Assembly (NCBI GenBank): GCA_031415055.1
Contig: JANOQZ010000036.1
Coordinates: 1-64,000 of the forward strand
Direction: 5' to 3'
Source of the DNA: JANMOK01 sp031415055
Lineage (GTDB): Bacteria; Pseudomonadota; Alphaproteobacteria; Rhodobacterales; Rhodobacteraceae
Length of the DNA: 64,000 nucleotides
The notes under the pieces were generated by a model that saw only the letters and a list, made by a program, of their open reading frames with translations, did no database searches and was not told where the DNA came from. The position numbers and the translations under genes were made by a program. Of this stretch, positions 25,162 through 34,393 are shown piece by piece; position 1 is the first letter of the stretch, and every line of letters starts with the position of its first letter.

Positions 25162-26048
25162 TCCACATTTTGCACCTGTTCGCGGGCTTGGTCGATCACA
25201 ACTTTCAGGTCAAGCCCGATATTGGTCAATTCCGACGACCCCGATTTGGAACACAAAGTGTTAGCTTCGCGGTTAAATTCCTGCATCAGGAAATCCAGTT
25301 TTCGACCAACTGCACCACCGGCTTGCAAAATCACCCTCGCGGCCACAACGTGCACGACCAAACGATCCAATTCTTCGCTGACATCGGATTTGACGCTGAT
25401 GAGCGCCAATTCCTGCGCCAGTCGGTTTTCATCCGGGAGGGCGCTCGCGTCCATTAAGGCGGCAACGCGTTGGCGCAGCGCAGCGCCGCTTTGCGCCGTT
25501 CGTGCCTCCAACGTTGATTTGGCCGCCACAATCAATTCTTCGATTCTGTCGATATGGCCACGCAGCAATTGCGCGATTGCCAGGCCCTCAATTTGACGCA
25601 TGGTGTCGAATTGCCGAAACAATGAAACAATGCCTTTGGCCGCTGCGTCTAACACTCCCGCGCCAAGATCGCCCTCTCGCGCTTCCAGAACCCCGCGCTG
25701 GGCAAGAATATCGGCGGCATTCGACGGGCCCAAATGCAAACCCGCCGCCAAAGCCGCCTCTTCCACCTGCTGCAACGCCGCCAAAGCTGCCATCAAACCG
25801 CTGTCAACGATTTTGACCGGTGCGGCAACCGCCTCACGATTAATTTTCAAACTGACGTTCAACGTGCCACGCTGAATATGCTGACGCGCTAGCGCACGCA
25901 CCGGTGCGTCCAGCGCATCCATACCCTCGGGCAGACGAATGCGCAAATCGAAACCCTTGTTGTTGACGCCACGAATTTCCCAGACCCAATTCGCACCAAG
26001 TTCCGATCCACGAATTTCGGCATAGCCAGTCATTGAAGTAAGCGACAT
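25158..26048 (-). CDS. yicC: YicC-family endoribonuclease
   Basis: 296-residue protein of the YicC/YloC family, a hexameric RNase implicated in small-RNA turnover. The diagnostic start LTSMTGYAEIRG, the WEIRGVNNKGFDLRIRLPEG segment and the C-terminal GRKLDFLMQEFNREANTLCSK are all present. The length is normal. It is the first gene of a yicC-gmk-carbonic anhydrase operon and faces the PAS gene across 145 AT-rich bases. Confidence 0.93.
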   Translation of the reverse strand: MSLTSMTGYAEIRGSELGANWVWEIRGVNNKGFDLRIRLPEGMDALDAPVRALARQHIQRGTLNVSLKINREAVAAPVKIVDSGLMAALAALQQVEEAALAAGLHLGPSNAADILAQRGVLEAREGDLGAGVLDAAAKGIVSLFRQFDTMRQIEGLAIAQLLRGHIDRIEELIVAAKSTLEARTAQSGAALRQRVAALMDASALPDENRLAQELALISVKSDVSEELDRLVVHVVAARVILQAGGAVGRKLDFLMQEFNREANTLCSKSGSSELTNIGLDLKVVIDQAREQVQNVE

Positions 26049-26193
26049 TTTTTACCCAGCCGATTGCCAATGATTGCATGTGCCACGCGGCCGTTAACCA
26101 ATCAACCATTCCATCAAAAACCCCAGCAATTAACTTTGTAATAATGTAGAATTGGCGCAGCTTTGTTAACGAATTGATAATGAATGCGAAGCT

Positions 26194-26877
26194 ATGGTTA
26201 ACAGCAAGTTGCGGGGGCAAACGGCTGCGATGGATAACCCTGTGCTCGAAAAAATTACCGCCTATTGGGACCATATCCGGGCCGGCAGGATTGCACCATT
26301 CCGCTCGGAAATTGATCCAAAACAAATCGAAGATTCCATCGAGAATGTATTCATCCTCGAAAAGCTTGCGGGATGCGACATTCGCTTTCGACTGGCTGGT
26401 CGCAGAATCAATGAATCTTTGGGCAGCGAAGCCCGCGGTTTGGCAGCAACCGAATTGGTGGCACCGCCTGACCGCACCAGATTTGCAGCCATCCTTAATG
26501 ATTTATTGGAAAATCCCAGCACCGCTTATGTTGCGTTTGACGTGCAAGACGCACAGGAACGATCTTGGCGCGAAGACATGATCCTGCTCCCCATGCAATC
26601 CGACGATGCCCGCATTTCGCGTATCTTGGGGTGCTACAATTCCGTACCGAATGCCAACGTCGCCATTGTTGAACGGCGCATTTTCAGCAGCAGCAGCACC
26701 AAAATTTCCCTCGCGCAAACCGAAATTACCAACATCAGCTTGCCGGGTTTTGCCGAGCCAAACCACAATTTCGACCACACCCAGGGTCCTATTTTGGTAG
26801 CAGAATCGACGCAGCCAGCATCGACTTTTGCCACATCTTTCAAAGGCAAGCGGCCGGAGCTGAAACTGGTCAAATAA
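26194..26877 (+). CDS. PAS_5-type PAS domain protein
   Basis: 227 residues. Residues about 18-150 match the alphaproteobacterial PAS_5 domain: an ITAYWDHIRAGRIAPFRSEIDP start, then FRLAGRRINESLGSEARG and a strand-rich core. The C-terminal 75 residues look disordered (Ser, Thr and Pro rich). No output domain exists, so it is probably a sensor or adaptor. Another start is ATG 26230 (MDNPVLEK), which fits the family better in length. A TTAA-N7-ATAA sequence at 26166-26180 is close to a CtrA-type site. The 3' end overlaps serB by eight bases. Confidence 0.8.
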   Translation: MVNSKLRGQTAAMDNPVLEKITAYWDHIRAGRIAPFRSEIDPKQIEDSIENVFILEKLAGCDIRFRLAGRRINESLGSEARGLAATELVAPPDRTRFAAILNDLLENPSTAYVAFDVQDAQERSWREDMILLPMQSDDARISRILGCYNSVPNANVAIVERRIFSSSSTKISLAQTEITNISLPGFAEPNHNFDHTQGPILVAESTQPASTFATSFKGKRPELKLVK

Positions 26878-27760
26878 CCTTGGGCAGGTGCCACGTGCCG
26901 CTTTCGTTTCGCGCGTAACCCTGCAGGGCCAACAAAGCCGTCAGATCAGAATGGTCCAAAACCGCATTTGCCGCCGCCCGCAATACCGGCTTGGCCCGGA
27001 AGGCGACACCCAAACCCGCTTCGCTGATCATTGCCAAATCATTGGCACCATCACCAACCGCCAATGTCTGCTCGGCCCTCAAACCGGCGGCCTGTCGCAA
27101 CGCTAGCAAAGTCTCACGCTTCGCGCTTTGGCCAAGAATTGGTAGGGCAACTTTGCCGGTCAACCGACCCTCAGCGGCCAGCAGCAGATTGGCTTTGTTG
27201 AGTTTGAAACCGGTCAGCTTGGCAACCCGCGCGGTAAAAAAGGAAAATCCCCCCGAAACCAGCGCTGTCATCGCGCCGTTCCGGTTCATCGTGTGCACAA
27301 GTTCCGCCGCGCCGGGGTTTAACCGAACCCGTTCATCGAAACACTTTTGCAAAACCGCTTTGGGCAGGTCTTTCAACAGGGCAACGCGCTCAAAAATGGC
27401 TTGTTCAAAATCCAGCTCGCCCTGCATGGCGCGTTCGGTGATTGCCGATACACGATCCTTTACGCCCGCAAAATCCGCCAATTCGTCGATGCATTCGACG
27501 TTGATGATGGTGGAATCCATATCGGCAACCAGCAAATGCTTTTGCCGATCCGCCGCAGCGACGACATTGCCATCAATGCCCGAAATGGGAGTCCACTTGA
27601 ACGGGTACGAGCAATCAAATGCAATCTCACTCGCATCGGGTGAAAGCCGCTTTGGTCGCAAATCCTGGCCGCCACCGTCGCGCAAAACCTGTTCTACCAG
27701 CGCCACGACCTCGTCGGAAATCCCCTGCGAACTGGTCAATACCAGGACTTGCGCGACCAT
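26870..27760 (-). CDS. serB: Phosphoserine phosphatase
   Basis: 296-residue HAD phosphatase, the last step of serine synthesis. The HAD motifs are DMDSTII (nucleophile Asp), SGGFSFF, a Lys in the SAKRE region and GDGANDLAMI. The N-terminal 80 residues form the accessory ACT-like domain of the SerB family. ATG 27760 was chosen because upstream codons read across the DAHP synthase 3' end region. About 58 bases separate it from the DAHP synthase stop, so cotranscription with that aromatic-pathway gene is possible. Confidence 0.93.
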   Translation of the reverse strand: MVAQVLVLTSSQGISDEVVALVEQVLRDGGGQDLRPKRLSPDASEIAFDCSYPFKWTPISGIDGNVVAAADRQKHLLVADMDSTIINVECIDELADFAGVKDRVSAITERAMQGELDFEQAIFERVALLKDLPKAVLQKCFDERVRLNPGAAELVHTMNRNGAMTALVSGGFSFFTARVAKLTGFKLNKANLLLAAEGRLTGKVALPILGQSAKRETLLALRQAAGLRAEQTLAVGDGANDLAMISEAGLGVAFRAKPVLRAAANAVLDHSDLTALLALQGYARNESGTWHLPKVI

Positions 27761-27818
27761 CAGGTTTCGCCCCAACAAATCTGTCGGCACGCGCTGTTTG
27801 GCCGAAAACTCACTGGTT

Positions 27819-29189
27819 TCACATCGCTTTGCGCTGGGCTTCGACGCGCATATGCAATTCTTCGGCCACCAGAAACGCCAGTTCCAACGACTGATCCGCA
27901 TTCAACCGCGGGTCGCAGGCGGTGTGGTAACGATCCGACAAATCTTCGTCGCGCACAGCGCGCAGGCCACCAGTGCATTCGGTTACGTCTTTGCCGGTCA
28001 TCTCAAAATGCACGCCGCCCGGAATGGTGCCCTCGGACTTGTGTATTTGAAAGAACTCGCGCACTTCGCGCAATATCCGCTCAAACGGCCGCGTTTTGTA
28101 GCCACTTTCCGATTTGATCGTGTTGCCGTGCATCGGGTCACAGCACCACAAAACACTGCGCCCTGCCCTTTGCACCGATTGAATCAGTCGCGGTAAATGA
28201 TCGCCAACCTTGCCGGCGCCAAAGCGGTTGATCAGCGTCAAACGCCCCGGTTCGTTTTCGGGATTCAACAGATCGCACAGGCGCAACAGATCGTCGGTAG
28301 TAATCGAGGGCCCACATTTCAGGCCAATCGGGTTTTGCACGCCCTTGCAGAATTCCACATGCGCCCCGTCCGGCTGGCGGGTACGGTCACCAATCCAGAT
28401 CATATGACCCGAACCAGCCACTTGCAGGCCCGTGGTGGAATCGACCCGGCACAGAGCCTCTTCATACTCCAGCAACAAGGCTTCGTGGCTTGTATAGAAA
28501 TCGACCCGATGCAAAGTTTCGGTGTTTTCCGAAGAAACCCCCGCCGCTTTCATGAAATCCAAAGCCTCCGAAATGCGGTTGGCCAGTTTCTCATATTTCT
28601 CGTGACCGCCCGCATCACGCGCGAACCCCAGAGTCCACGCATGCACGCGTTCGATATCGGCAAAGCCACCTTGGCTGAAGGCCCGGATAAGGTTCAAGGA
28701 CGCAGCGGATTGGGTATAGGCCTGTAACATCCGCTGTGGATCGGGAACGCGCGCTGTCGCGGTGAAGGCGATGTCATTGATGATGTCACCGCGATAAGAC
28801 GGCAATTCCACACCATTGATAACTTCGGTCGCACCTGACCGCGGCTTGGCAAATTGCCCGGCAACGCGGCCAACTTTTATCACCGGCACTTTGGCACCAA
28901 AGGTCAATACCACCGCCATCTGCAACATGATCTTGTAGGTATCGCGGATCAAGTCGGCGGAAAATTCGTCAAAACTTTCGGCGCAATCGCCGCCTTGCAG
29001 CAGAAATGCCCGGCCTTCCGACGCATCGCCCAAGGCTTTTTTCAATCGACGTGCTTCACCGGCAAATACCAGCGGTGGATAGGAGGAGAGTCGTTTTTCG
29101 ACCACGGCCAAAGCGGCGGCATCAGGATAATCCGGCATTTGAATGCGGTCCTTGGCGCGCCAATCGGACTTTTTCCAAATTTTGCTCAT
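27819..29189 (-). CDS. 3-deoxy-7-phosphoheptulonate synthase, class II
   Basis: 456-residue plant/actinobacterial-type (AroA-II) DAHP synthase, condensing PEP and erythrose 4-phosphate to open the shikimate pathway. The start IWKKSDWRAKD, the FLLQGGDCAESF PEP site, KVGRVAGQFAKPRS and WCCDPMHGNT are diagnostic. The length is typical of bacterial class II enzymes. Start ATG 29189. It is divergent from the GlxA-type regulator gene with 153 bases between them. Confidence 0.95.
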   Translation of the reverse strand: MSKIWKKSDWRAKDRIQMPDYPDAAALAVVEKRLSSYPPLVFAGEARRLKKALGDASEGRAFLLQGGDCAESFDEFSADLIRDTYKIMLQMAVVLTFGAKVPVIKVGRVAGQFAKPRSGATEVINGVELPSYRGDIINDIAFTATARVPDPQRMLQAYTQSAASLNLIRAFSQGGFADIERVHAWTLGFARDAGGHEKYEKLANRISEALDFMKAAGVSSENTETLHRVDFYTSHEALLLEYEEALCRVDSTTGLQVAGSGHMIWIGDRTRQPDGAHVEFCKGVQNPIGLKCGPSITTDDLLRLCDLLNPENEPGRLTLINRFGAGKVGDHLPRLIQSVQRAGRSVLWCCDPMHGNTIKSESGYKTRPFERILREVREFFQIHKSEGTIPGGVHFEMTGKDVTECTGGLRAVRDEDLSDRYHTACDPRLNADQSLELAFLVAEELHMRVEAQRKAM

Positions 29190-29342
29190 GGTTGTATCCT
29201 TACTGCAATCGGCAACAGCGGCCCTTATAAATCAGGCATTTCGCCTTGACCATACCAGAACCAACGCCGCTTGCCACTTGACCCTGTGCGATCAAGGTTG
29301 CATCACTAACGCGCGAACGACTCCCCAAAACGATGGAAGCAC

Positions 29343-30323
29343 ATGGCGCAAATAAGCGACACCAAGACCGAACGCTTTGTGTTCCTTCTGCTCAACGATT
29401 TTTCGATGATCGCTTTTGCCAGCGCCATCGAACCCATCCGATTGGCCAATCACGTTTCGGGGCAAAAGTTGTATGATTGGAAACTGGCGACCGAGAACGG
29501 CATCGATGTGCAATGCTCCAACGGTGCCAATCTGCGCGCCGACATGGGTTTGGCAGAAGTGCTGCGCGACGATACGATCATGGTTTGCGGCGGCATCAAC
29601 ATCAAAGCCAATACCACCAAACCGGTGCTGACGTGGTTAAGGCGGGAATCGCGCAAAGGCATGGCGGTTGGCGGGCTGTGCACGGCTTCTTACACGGTCG
29701 CCAAAGCCGGGTTATTCGACGGCCGTCGCTGCACGATCCACTGGGAAAACCGTGATTCATTCCAAGAAGAATTTGCCGACGTTGAACTTAGCCAAACGAT
29801 CTTTGTCGTCGATAAGAACCGTTATTCTTCCGCTGGAGGCACATCTTCGGCAGACCTGATGTTGAAACTTATCGCCGCCAAACACGGCACCGAATTGTCC
29901 AATCAAGTGGCTGATGAGATGATTTACACCTCGATCCGCACCGACCGTGATGAACAAAGACTGTCTATTCCCACCCGTATCGGCGTGCGCCACCCCAAGC
30001 TTTCCAAAGTCATCTACATGATGGAAACCAACATCGAGGAGCCGGTTTCGCCATCGATATTGGCGTCAGATGTCGGCATGTCCACGCGCCAGCTGGAACG
30101 GCTGTTCCGCCGTTATCTGAACCGTTCGCCCAAGCGTTATTACATGGAACTACGCTTGCAAAAGGCGCGTAACCTGTTGATGCAAACAGATATGTCGGTG
30201 ATCAACGTGGCCTTAGCCTGCGGGTTTTCCTCACCGTCGCATTTTTCCAAATGCTATCGCTCGCATTTCGACACCACGCCGTATCGAGAACGCGGCTCGC
30301 AAGGCGAACATGCCCGTATGTAA
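29343..30323 (+). CDS. GlxA-family (AraC-type) transcriptional regulator
   Basis: 326 residues. The N-terminal DJ-1/PfpI-like domain (about 10-190) holds the VGGLCTASYTVAKAGLFDGRR elbow with a Cys. The C-terminal AraC HTH (about 225-320) includes LASDVGMSTRQLERLFRR and VALACGFSSPSHFSKCYR. Relatives (GbdR, CdhR, ArgR-type) activate betaine, carnitine or arginine use. No such catabolic gene is adjacent here, so the target is unknown. Its stop abuts the convergent sugar dehydrogenase gene without a gap. Confidence 0.88.
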   Translation: MAQISDTKTERFVFLLLNDFSMIAFASAIEPIRLANHVSGQKLYDWKLATENGIDVQCSNGANLRADMGLAEVLRDDTIMVCGGINIKANTTKPVLTWLRRESRKGMAVGGLCTASYTVAKAGLFDGRRCTIHWENRDSFQEEFADVELSQTIFVVDKNRYSSAGGTSSADLMLKLIAAKHGTELSNQVADEMIYTSIRTDRDEQRLSIPTRIGVRHPKLSKVIYMMETNIEEPVSPSILASDVGMSTRQLERLFRRYLNRSPKRYYMELRLQKARNLLMQTDMSVINVALACGFSSPSHFSKCYRSHFDTTPYRERGSQGEHARM

Positions 30324-31427
30324 CTAGGGCAACGGACTGATCCGGTAGGCCGCCCCATCCCCCACCGACAGGAACCAGATCGAGCCGTCGGGTGCCTCAC
30401 GAATATCGCGGATGCGGATATATTGGTCCTGAAACAACCGTTCCACCTCGCTCGCCGTGTCGCCGTTGATTTCCAACCTTGAAATCATATCGAACTTCAG
30501 CGAGCCGACAAAAATATTGCCCTGCCATTGCGGGATCAACTTGCCGGAATAAATCATCATTCCCGAGGGCGCGATGGAGGGGTCCCAATAAAACGCCGGC
30601 TGCTCCAAACCGGGCGCCTCAGTGCCAACGCCGATTTTGTTGCCATTATAGTTCAGGCCGAAAGTAATGATCGGCCAACCATAATTCTTGCCAGCTTCAG
30701 GATGATTGATTTCGTCCCCCCCCATTGCGCCGTGTTCCACCAACCAGAATCGCCCCTTGGCATCCAGTGCAGCGCCCTGCGGGTTGCGGTGTCCCAAGGA
30801 CCAGACTTCTGGCAATCCACCACCGCCGACGAACGGATTGTCGGGCGGAATGGAACCATCGCGGTTAATGCGAATGACCTTGCCGTTATCGGCTTGCATA
30901 TCTTGCGCCAAATCGCCATTGCCACGTTCGCCGTTGGTCAGCAACAACGTGCCGTCCGGTGCCTCAACGACTCGGCCACCGAAGTGGATGTCGCGCGGAC
31001 TGGTTGTGTTCATCCGGTAGATAACTTTGAAATCGGTAAGGCGTTTTGCCGCCAAATCCAGCTTTGCAATTGCCAAAGCTGTGCCCGCACCACCTTCCCG
31101 AGGTTCGGCATAGCTCAGGAGCAATTCGTGGCTTTGCGCATAGTCCCGTGCCAAAACCACGTCGAATAATCCACCCTGCCCTTGCCCAAAAACCGCCCGG
31201 ACTCCGGCAATTTCGCTGACCTCGGTGCCGACAACATGAAGCAGCCGCCCGGCGCGTTCGGTAATCAGCACATCATCATCCGTTAAAAATGCAATTGACC
31301 AAGGTTCGTCCAGTCCAACGACGACTTTTTGCACGTCGACACTGATCAAATCGGTCGGTTGCGGGTCGGCCCCCGCAGCGTTGGAACAAAACAATAGCGC
31401 CGCCAACAGTGCCGATTTTGTCTTCAA
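30324..31427 (-). CDS. PQQ-type soluble aldose sugar dehydrogenase (YliI/Asd-like)
   Basis: 367-residue periplasmic six-bladed beta-propeller with a signal peptide (about residues 1-19). The LDEPWSIAFL, ITERAGRLLHV and SLGHRNPQGAALD segments are typical of the glucose/sorbosone dehydrogenase family, and WLVEHGAMGGDEIN and GKNYGWP are present. It would oxidise aldoses at C1 with PQQ; no PQQ synthesis gene is in view. The gene ends directly against the GlxA-type gene. A long gap lies upstream. Confidence 0.88.
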   Translation of the reverse strand: MKTKSALLAALLFCSNAAGADPQPTDLISVDVQKVVVGLDEPWSIAFLTDDDVLITERAGRLLHVVGTEVSEIAGVRAVFGQGQGGLFDVVLARDYAQSHELLLSYAEPREGGAGTALAIAKLDLAAKRLTDFKVIYRMNTTSPRDIHFGGRVVEAPDGTLLLTNGERGNGDLAQDMQADNGKVIRINRDGSIPPDNPFVGGGGLPEVWSLGHRNPQGAALDAKGRFWLVEHGAMGGDEINHPEAGKNYGWPIITFGLNYNGNKIGVGTEAPGLEQPAFYWDPSIAPSGMMIYSGKLIPQWQGNIFVGSLKFDMISRLEINGDTASEVERLFQDQYIRIRDIREAPDGSIWFLSVGDGAAYRISPLP

Positions 31428-32186
31428 TGACCCGCTCCGATAATGGCGAATGATGCAGCGACCCTAGCCGAAATTTGCTTTGGCCTGCAAACTATCAATC
31501 GGCCCGAACAATCAGGCCGAAAACGTCGCAATAATGGCAGGAAACACATTTACGTCTGGAAATTGCCACAATTCGGCACGATTTCCATCCGAAGAGGACT
31601 CACGGTCCTTTTGTTGTTTTGGGTTGAAGCCGGACCTGACCGTCCACTTCAGTTCATGTTCGCACAGACAGCACTCTGGATTGTAGAGATGAAGCGAGGG
31701 CAGCCCCCACTACCTTGCTTCATCTCGCTTCCACTCAAAAATCGTTACGCCCCGTATCAGAAGAACTCGTTACTCAGCGAGATATGTATAACCGATTGCC
31801 AGTTTCGATTCCAGCATTAAATGCAATTTTATTGAAAAAATACGGCAAAATTGCACAAATGTTTAATTTGTTTGGGTAAGCCGATTGCGGGGGTGAATCC
31901 TAGTTTCGGAAAAAATAGCGGCAACGCCGACTGTTTTTGCCAGAAACCGATACCGCATTGCATGCTGGATTTCAACACTTTTATGCGCTTACGCAAATAA
32001 TTATCAGCATTTTTTCACTAAATTTGCGACGTATGCGCATTCAAATCGACGCTTAACATATTGAATTGGTGCAGAATATTCGCGTTTCAAATGCTCAGTT
32101 CAGGGCAGATTTGTCACCTATCCCGACACCGTAACTTTGAAACAAATCAAAACGGGCACCGCAAAGCCCGTGATCAAAATGCCAAA
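31428..32186. other. 0.76-kb non-coding gap upstream of the sugar dehydrogenase
   Basis: No gene is supported in this stretch. A plus-strand open frame at 31443-31820 has no family signal and poor codon use. The stretch holds one strong hairpin (31686-31726) and an AT-rich half (about 31815-32100) with runs such as CAAATAATTATCAGC and several A/T tracts. It must contain the promoter of the sugar dehydrogenase at its left end and might encode a small RNA. Confidence 0.6.
31686..31726. other. 14-bp stem hairpin with C-rich loop, candidate small RNA or regulatory element
   Basis: Arms 31686-31699 (GAGATGAAGCGAGG) and 31713-31726 (CCTTGCTTCATCTC) pair over 14 positions, with one G-U wobble when read as plus-strand RNA. 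The 13-base loop is GCAGCCCCCACTA. There is no U tract on either side, so it is not an ordinary terminator. A C-rich single-stranded loop is the type that can pair with ribosome-binding sites (inference). No flanking gene explains it. Confidence 0.55.
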
Positions 32187-32381
32187 TTAGCCGGCCCAGG
32201 CGTGTGGGCCATCGGCTTGCGGCAGGTCTTTCTCTTCGATGCCCAAAGCATAAAGCGTGTCGGCCCTACCTTGGGCGTAGGCACGTCGAAGCTCCTCTTC
32301 GCGCGAAAGATAGGAACTGGCGAACATACGATTCGAATCACCGGTTACCGGTTCGTAAGATTTTCGGACAAATTTAATCAT
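32187..32381 (-). CDS. Small hypothetical protein downstream of luxI
   Basis: 64 residues, mostly hydrophilic. The middle part, SREEELRRAYAQGRADTLYALG, is likely one charged helix; the N-terminus is basic (MIKFVRKSY) and the C-terminus is acidic and Pro-rich. An AGGGG lies upstream of the ATG on the coding strand. It is on the same strand as luxI, 116 bases downstream. It is not recognised as a family. Codon use and a sensible amphipathic helix favour a real gene, but it may be chance. Confidence 0.5.
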   Translation of the reverse strand: MIKFVRKSYEPVTGDSNRMFASSYLSREEELRRAYAQGRADTLYALGIEEKDLPQADGPHAWAG

Positions 32382-32497
32382 CGGTCTGCGCCCCTGTTAG
32401 ATTTCCTTAGCCAAAATTGGCCTTCAAACAGGGCAGAATTGTGACTGGATCGGGGTCGTTTAGGGGCGGTTAATCGTCACCGCCAGGCCGTGAATAT

Positions 32498-33139
32498 TTA
32501 GGCTACTTTGCAGCGAACAGCCAGCCAATCCGAGTTGCCAATTTTGGTGATCGGACCCAAGGCCTCGATTTCATATCCCCAAATCGCGCCCAGACGCAGG
32601 CACGACGGGCGCGAAATGAACAAACAATACCTACCACCTTGCGAACGCACATAGTCACCGGCGGCATTGAGCAATTCTTTGAACTGGCGCGGATCGCGGC
32701 CAGAAATCGCCCGCGTCATTTCCCATTCATCTTCAGCAACTGGCGCATGGGTTATGACCGAACTTGGAATTTCGCGCAAAAGGCCGCGAAAAGCATCACG
32801 CAGCATGTAGGAATATTCAATCTCGCCAACCTTGTGGCCCATGTCGCTGCGGATCAACCTGCAACCACCGACGCAGCGTCCGCCTTCTTCGGTCAGGATA
32901 TTGACCGACTGCGGCGAGTCATACTGGTCCCACTCCATGCCGTTGTGTTCGGCCAAATCCCATCCCAGGTCGTCGATGAAAACCTGTTTGCGCAGTTCGT
33001 GAAACTGCCGCAGAAACGTCGCATGGTGCGCGTCCATCCACTGCACCACATGGAACAGAGTTTTTGGCTTGTTCTGAACAACCTGAAGACTAGGGAATTC
33101 GATGATCGGGTTGAGATTATCTTTAAACAAATCCAGCAT
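32498..33139 (-). CDS. Acyl-homoserine-lactone synthase (LuxI family)
   Basis: 213 residues. The LuxI invariants appear with the correct spacing: R50, F54, W60, D71, D74, R94, E140 and R143 (in ELRKQVFIDDLGW, DQYDSP, GGCRLIRS and WEMTRAI). It makes an AHL signal from S-adenosylmethionine and an acyl carrier; the acyl chain cannot be predicted. ATG 33139 was chosen. ATG 33160 would extend the overlap with luxR. The N-terminus is about 25 residues longer than in classic LuxI. It follows luxR on the same strand with a 17-base overlap. Confidence 0.92.
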   Translation of the reverse strand: MLDLFKDNLNPIIEFPSLQVVQNKPKTLFHVVQWMDAHHATFLRQFHELRKQVFIDDLGWDLAEHNGMEWDQYDSPQSVNILTEEGGRCVGGCRLIRSDMGHKVGEIEYSYMLRDAFRGLLREIPSSVITHAPVAEDEWEMTRAISGRDPRQFKELLNAAGDYVRSQGGRYCLFISRPSCLRLGAIWGYEIEALGPITKIGNSDWLAVRCKVA

Positions 33140-33827
33140 CCTTCGCCAAGGCCACGGCATGGGTAATATTGGTCGCCCCCATTTCCGTGATCGCTTTCTT
33201 CTTTCGCTCCCGGACCGCCCTCAGCGTTAGTCCAAGTTCATCCCCTATTTCTTGATCATTAAACCCATCCGCAAGTTTTCGCAAATAAACTAGTTCTTTC
33301 AAGTTTGGCGGAGTCTTGCCTGATGGCGGACTCATCTGCGCAATTACTATCAAAGCGGCAGTCGCTTCTGCGATTTCACTTGACGTGAGGTCATTTCTTG
33401 AATGGCACAGCGACAAAACCGCCTTTTCACCGTTGTGTACCAGCGAGACTGACGTTCCGTGTTCAATTCCATGCGCTTTAGCCATATCCATTGCCATTTG
33501 CCCGGCGGCATCGCGCGGTATGTCGCGCCAGTTGATACTGCCATGGTTCAGTGCCGCCCATTTAACCACCGGATCAGACTCGGTAAGCCCTTTGCTGAAA
33601 TATTCATTAGTCCATTCCGGCGGATAAGTGGTTAACGCTCCGCGCGGGATGCCGCCCGTAATGCCAATCGCCAGCGCATAGCCCTTATCGGCGATTGCAG
33701 CCAGCCTTTGCTTGGCAAAATTAACCAGTTCTGTTTCCAACGCCCGTCTCCACGCCCAACATGGGTGTTTCACTCTTGACAAAACTTCTATGTCGTTTAG
33801 TGAAAAAGAACAGCGAAAAAACAGCAT
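33123..33827 (-). CDS. LuxR-family AHL-responsive transcriptional regulator
   Basis: 234 residues. The autoinducer domain keeps W72, Y76, D85, P86 and W100 with exactly the spacing of the LuxR invariants (in YPPEWTNEYF, TESDPVV and SINW). The C-terminal GerE helix-turn-helix keeps E178, L182 and G188 (KELVYLRKLADGF) and DQEIGDELGL. An intact signal receptor for the product of the adjacent luxI is therefore likely. ATG 33827 is the only ATG near the right place; TTG or GTG starts 15-18 codons later are possible. No lux-box-like palindrome was found directly upstream. Confidence 0.92.
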   Translation of the reverse strand: MLFFRCSFSLNDIEVLSRVKHPCWAWRRALETELVNFAKQRLAAIADKGYALAIGITGGIPRGALTTYPPEWTNEYFSKGLTESDPVVKWAALNHGSINWRDIPRDAAGQMAMDMAKAHGIEHGTSVSLVHNGEKAVLSLCHSRNDLTSSEIAEATAALIVIAQMSPPSGKTPPNLKELVYLRKLADGFNDQEIGDELGLTLRAVRERKKKAITEMGATNITHAVALAKDAGFV

Positions 33828-33950
33828 AATTGCATTAAGTGGTAGTCGTGAGAAGTCTTCAGTATCTAGTTCAACTCAGTATTTGGATTACGACCAGTTC
33901 ATCCGAACAAAGGAAAAGGCTGGTCATTGCCCGCGATGCCATCGTCACCG

Positions 33951-34283
33951 CTAGATTTGGTCAAACGCTCCCGATTTCATTAAATCCCGCAGAGCATGAA
34001 GCGAATCCTCAGGAAGGTTTGCCAGATCCCGCATCAGACTCTCCTGATCCGCAAACTGACGAGCCCCAGTAAGAATGAACGAGAAAGAGATACCGACACC
34101 ATCACAGATCGCCCGCAATTTTTCAGCACTCGGCTTGGCTTTTCCCGAAATTACGTTTGATACATAATCGCGATGGAACCCCAGACTTGTTGACAAATGT
34201 GTCAACTTTACACCCTTGGTATGAATCTCTGCCGACAGTCGATCACGCCAATCGTCACTACCTTCCACAACACACCTCCACAT
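33951..34283 (-). CDS. XRE-family HTH regulator
   Basis: 110 residues with one Cro/C1-type helix-turn-helix (about residues 26-70): LTHLSTSLGFHRDYVSNVISGKAKPSAEKLRAICDGVGIS. The C-terminal 35 residues are hydrophilic and could form a short helix. It lies 123 bases upstream of luxR on the same strand, so it may be cotranscribed or may regulate the quorum genes. A perfect palindrome lies about 110 bases upstream of its start. Targets unknown. Confidence 0.8.
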   Translation of the reverse strand: MWRCVVEGSDDWRDRLSAEIHTKGVKLTHLSTSLGFHRDYVSNVISGKAKPSAEKLRAICDGVGISFSFILTGARQFADQESLMRDLANLPEDSLHALRDLMKSGAFDQI

Positions 34284-34393
34284 ACTCCTAATGCAGAAAT
34301 ACTGGTTTTATGCAGCATCGGCAACAGAAAACATGGATAAACTACAAGTTTTTTGCATTTTGCAACATTAGAGTGCCACGAAAATCAGTGTGC

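Noticed and set aside
31443..31820. Plus-strand open frame of 125 codons in the long gap
   Set aside because: No family features, no good ribosome site, odd composition, and it contains the strong hairpin at 31686-31726; treated as non-coding.
32061..32444. Plus-strand open frame of 127 codons
   Set aside because: It crosses the more plausible 64-residue minus-strand ORF and has no recognisable domain.
33712..33954. Plus-strand open frames between the XRE and luxR genes
   Set aside because: They are antisense to luxR and the leader region, with no family signal.
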